A program made the translations under genes and the position numbers. A stretch of DNA of 35,000 bases from Glandiceps talaboti (taxonomy: Eukaryota; Hemichordata; Enteropneusta; Spengelidae). This document shows positions 32,654 through 35,000 of the stretch, piece by piece. Positions within the stretch are counted from its first letter, which is position 1. Every line of letters starts with the position of its first letter. The stretch covers positions 3,075,001-3,110,000 of the forward strand of contig NC_135568.1 in assembly GCF_964340395.1 (NCBI RefSeq), read 5' to 3'. Below the pieces are notes generated by a model. That model was not told the DNA's origin. It made no database searches and worked only from the letters and a program-made list of their open reading frames with translations.

Positions 32654-33205
32654 CATACATACATACATACATACATACACATATACATGCACATACATAC
32701 ATACATACATACATACATACATACATACATACATACATACATACATACATACATACATACATACATACATACATACATACATACATACATACATACATAC
32801 ATACATACATACATACATACATACATACATACATACATACATACATACATACATACATACATACATGGAGTCATGATGGGTGAATGGTTGGCGTGAATCT
32901 ACAGGTTGCAGGTTCGAGCCCTGTCGCTGCCTGCTGTTTGTTTCTGAGTGGCTAAAGTCCTTGGGCAAGATTTGAACCACGACTGTGCTTCAGTCAACCC
33001 AGCTGTATAATTGGGGACCTGGTAGGATGTAGGTTGCAATGTGAAGGCTTTAATCCTATGCGCTGAAATGGCTGCAATGGATTTGAGGAAGACTAAAGGG
33101 CCGTTGTGCCGTTCTGATCTGAGCCAGGGGTAATAATTGTAAAGCACTTTGAGCACGGTGTGGGAAAGCGCTATATAAGAAACCAACATTATTATTATTA
33201 TACAT

Positions 33206-33240
<35 letters not shown>

Positions 33241-33542
33241 CACATACATACACACATACATGCACATACATACATACATACATGCATTCATACATACATA
33301 CATACATACATACAACATACATGCACACACACATACAGACAGACATACACATACATACATACATACATACATACATACATACATACATACATGTACACAC
33401 ACACACACATACATACATACATACATACATACATACATACATACATACATACATACATACATACATACATACATACATACATACATGCACACACACATAC
33501 ATACATACATACATACATACATACATACATACACACACACAT

Positions 33543-33573
<31 letters not shown>

Positions 33574-33786
33574 TACATACATACATACATACATACATAC
33601 ATACATACATACATACACACACACATACATACATACATACATACATACATACCTAAATACATACATACATACATACATACATACATACATACATACATAC
33701 ATACATACATACACACACATACATACATACATACATACATACATACATACATACATACATACATACATACATACATACATACATAC
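32430..33786. repeat. Long (CATA)n/(CAGA)n tetranucleotide array with embedded SINE
   Basis: About 1 kb of CATA units with CAGA blocks (32529-32596, 33207-33238) and CA patches, split by a SINE at 32866-33201. It starts where the similarity between the two gene flanks ends. All long MYVC/HTYI frames over it are repeat artefacts; none has codon variety or a domain. Confidence 0.97.
32866..33201 (+). mobile_element. tRNA-derived SINE with LINE-like 3' tail
   Basis: The head has a pol III B box GGTTCGAGCCC (32911-32921) and a probable A box near 32877-32893. A central part (CCTTGGGCAAGATTTGAACC ... CAGTCAACCCAGCTGTATAA) resembles the conserved core of widespread animal SINEs. The 3' part TGTAAAGCACTTTGAGCACG ... 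GCGCTATATAAG ends in (ATT)n (33188-33200). The 3' part resembles the 3' UTR of the LINE fragment at 23563-23930. It is flanked on both sides by CATA/CAGA repeats. Confidence 0.85.
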
Positions 33787-35000
33787 CCCATGTACATGTC
33801 ATATTCAATTAATATGTATTTTATTAAAGCTTTATACAAACTGATGTAAAACACGTTATTCTTACGTCATCCTCAGATTATACAATTAAATAAATTAATT
33901 CTGTATAGGTAAAACTGTAGCCCTATACATCTCGTGAAATAAAGCATTGTCAACGCATACATTTGTATGTACTCGTAAATCAAGAATTAAATAAAGTGTT
34001 ATATAAACGTTGTGTGTGGTAGTACTCTGTTAGTTGTAAATGCATATCAAAGGTTATAGTCGTTCTGTATAGTCGTGAATATATAATTTAGATCTAAATA
34101 TGTTATCACAATGTAATATGAATTGGTACAATGAAAGTAATTCTAATAGTGACAACGGAATTTAGCATAATACGTCTACAAACAATAAATGACTCTGTTT
34201 CGCTTTCTTCAAATAGACATCAGCATTGTTGTTCTATAAAGACGCTATTTAAAATGAGTTAAAATGACGTGCCCTGTAATTTGCACCGTGGCGTTGTCTG
34301 AAGCCGGAGGTGATCACTTTGTGATGTCGTCATCATAGACAGCGCCCTCTGTCATACAGTGAACAAGATTGCCAGTTTGAATATGTAGTGGTTAAAATGT
34401 TCACCTCGGTTATTTGATATAAAAGGGGTCCGTTTAAACAAGATTTTGACAATTTGTGTCGCTACTTGCGATAACTTAAAAATTTAAGCTTAATTGCTGG
34501 AAGTTCCATAAAAATAAACATTCGTGGGGCACTAACATTTGCAAGTTCTTATCCACTATTGCATACAGTGTAAATTAGTTTCGTTTTATAAAAATGAAAC
34601 AAGTAACATTCAAATATGTCCTGTGACATGTTCGTCAATATGAATACTTATTACGTCGAACAAAATAGAATTAATGAAGTTTGATAAACATTTTAGTTTC
34701 TTTCACGTTTTGATAAAGCTTCCATTCCATGCCACACAACCTAACCCACCCCACCCCCATCCTCATTCCCCACCCCTCCTTCCCAAACTTGCGCATATCC
34801 CTATCACTTTTCATCCTCAATTGGTAAATTCTGCGCAGGCGCAACATTAAACATCACTGTAATACTGTAATACTGTTGTATTAGGAGAACGATCGATCGT
34901 CAAACCCAAACTGAAATATCGTCAGGAACATGCCAATATTCAATTTGAAAAGACGATAAAGACTAATGGCTAAATTCACGATTACGCATGCGTAATCGAT
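33787..35000. other. Region upstream of gene B and the array: no gene seen
   Basis: AT-rich, no ORF of note on either strand and no splice-flanked conserved frame. There is a C-rich stretch (about 34740-34790) and a short GC-richer patch with AGCGCCCTCT (about 34340-34350). Nothing else is recognisable. Confidence 0.5.

Noticed and set aside
32870-32940. tRNA gene
   Set aside because: The B box is good but the sequence does not close into an acceptor stem and continues into a SINE body and LINE-like tail.
32357-33854. Long frames with MYVC, HTYI or DRQT repeats on both strands
   Set aside because: They are translations of CATA/CAGA tetranucleotide arrays; open in most frames on both strands because the unit contains no stop in those phases.

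Overview
The window is animal genomic DNA: AT-rich, with spliced genes of many short exons, abundant microsatellites, LINE and SINE retroelements, and a Penelope-type hammerhead ribozyme motif. The gene family (C-type lectin + REJ-like + GPS + PLAT polycystin-1 relatives), the LINE type and a tRNA-derived SINE with a LINE-like tail suggest a marine invertebrate, either a non-vertebrate deuterostome or a lophotrochozoan. I cannot name the species from sequence alone.

Two tandem paralogous genes lie head-to-tail on the minus strand. I reconstructed their exons from splice signals, reading-frame phase and paralogue comparison. Gene B (upstream copy, 32040 down to 15487) appears complete: 19 coding exons join with consistent phases into 1218 codons plus a stop. 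Its order is signal peptide, C-type lectin domain, REJ-like extracellular region, GPS autoproteolysis motif, TM1, PLAT domain, then about four more membrane segments. It then stops, with a poly(A) signal shortly after. It therefore seems to end just before the polycystin channel module that classical 11-TM family members carry. Gene A (12712 down to the left window edge) is the second copy. Ten coding exons (449 codons) are visible, from signal peptide to the late REJ-like region; the GPS, PLAT and membrane part would lie beyond base 1.

Layout from left to right: 1-12712, 5' half of gene A, with a short retroposon-like insertion (about 1993-2191), several microsatellites and a 2.5-kb LINE (about 9500-12101, plus strand) in intron 1. 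12713-15398, intergenic DNA with conserved 5' flank, a hammerhead ribozyme flanked by AT repeats, and a fragment shared with gene B intron 1. 15399-32040, gene B, with a LINE 3' fragment that landed exactly on the exon 7 splice donor, a candidate inverted-repeat transposon in intron 5 and a 37-bp minisatellite in intron 3. 32041-32407, flank shared with gene A. 32430-33786, long CATA/CAGA arrays broken by a SINE. 33787-35000, no recognisable gene.

The two paralogues differ most in the lectin domain: gene B has the EPN + WND calcium/sugar-binding set, gene A has QPD + WRD. They are nearly identical over about 205 bp of exon 5, which suggests gene conversion. The picture is of a duplicating cell-surface receptor family with diversifying ligand-binding heads, in an intron landscape being remodelled by retroelements.
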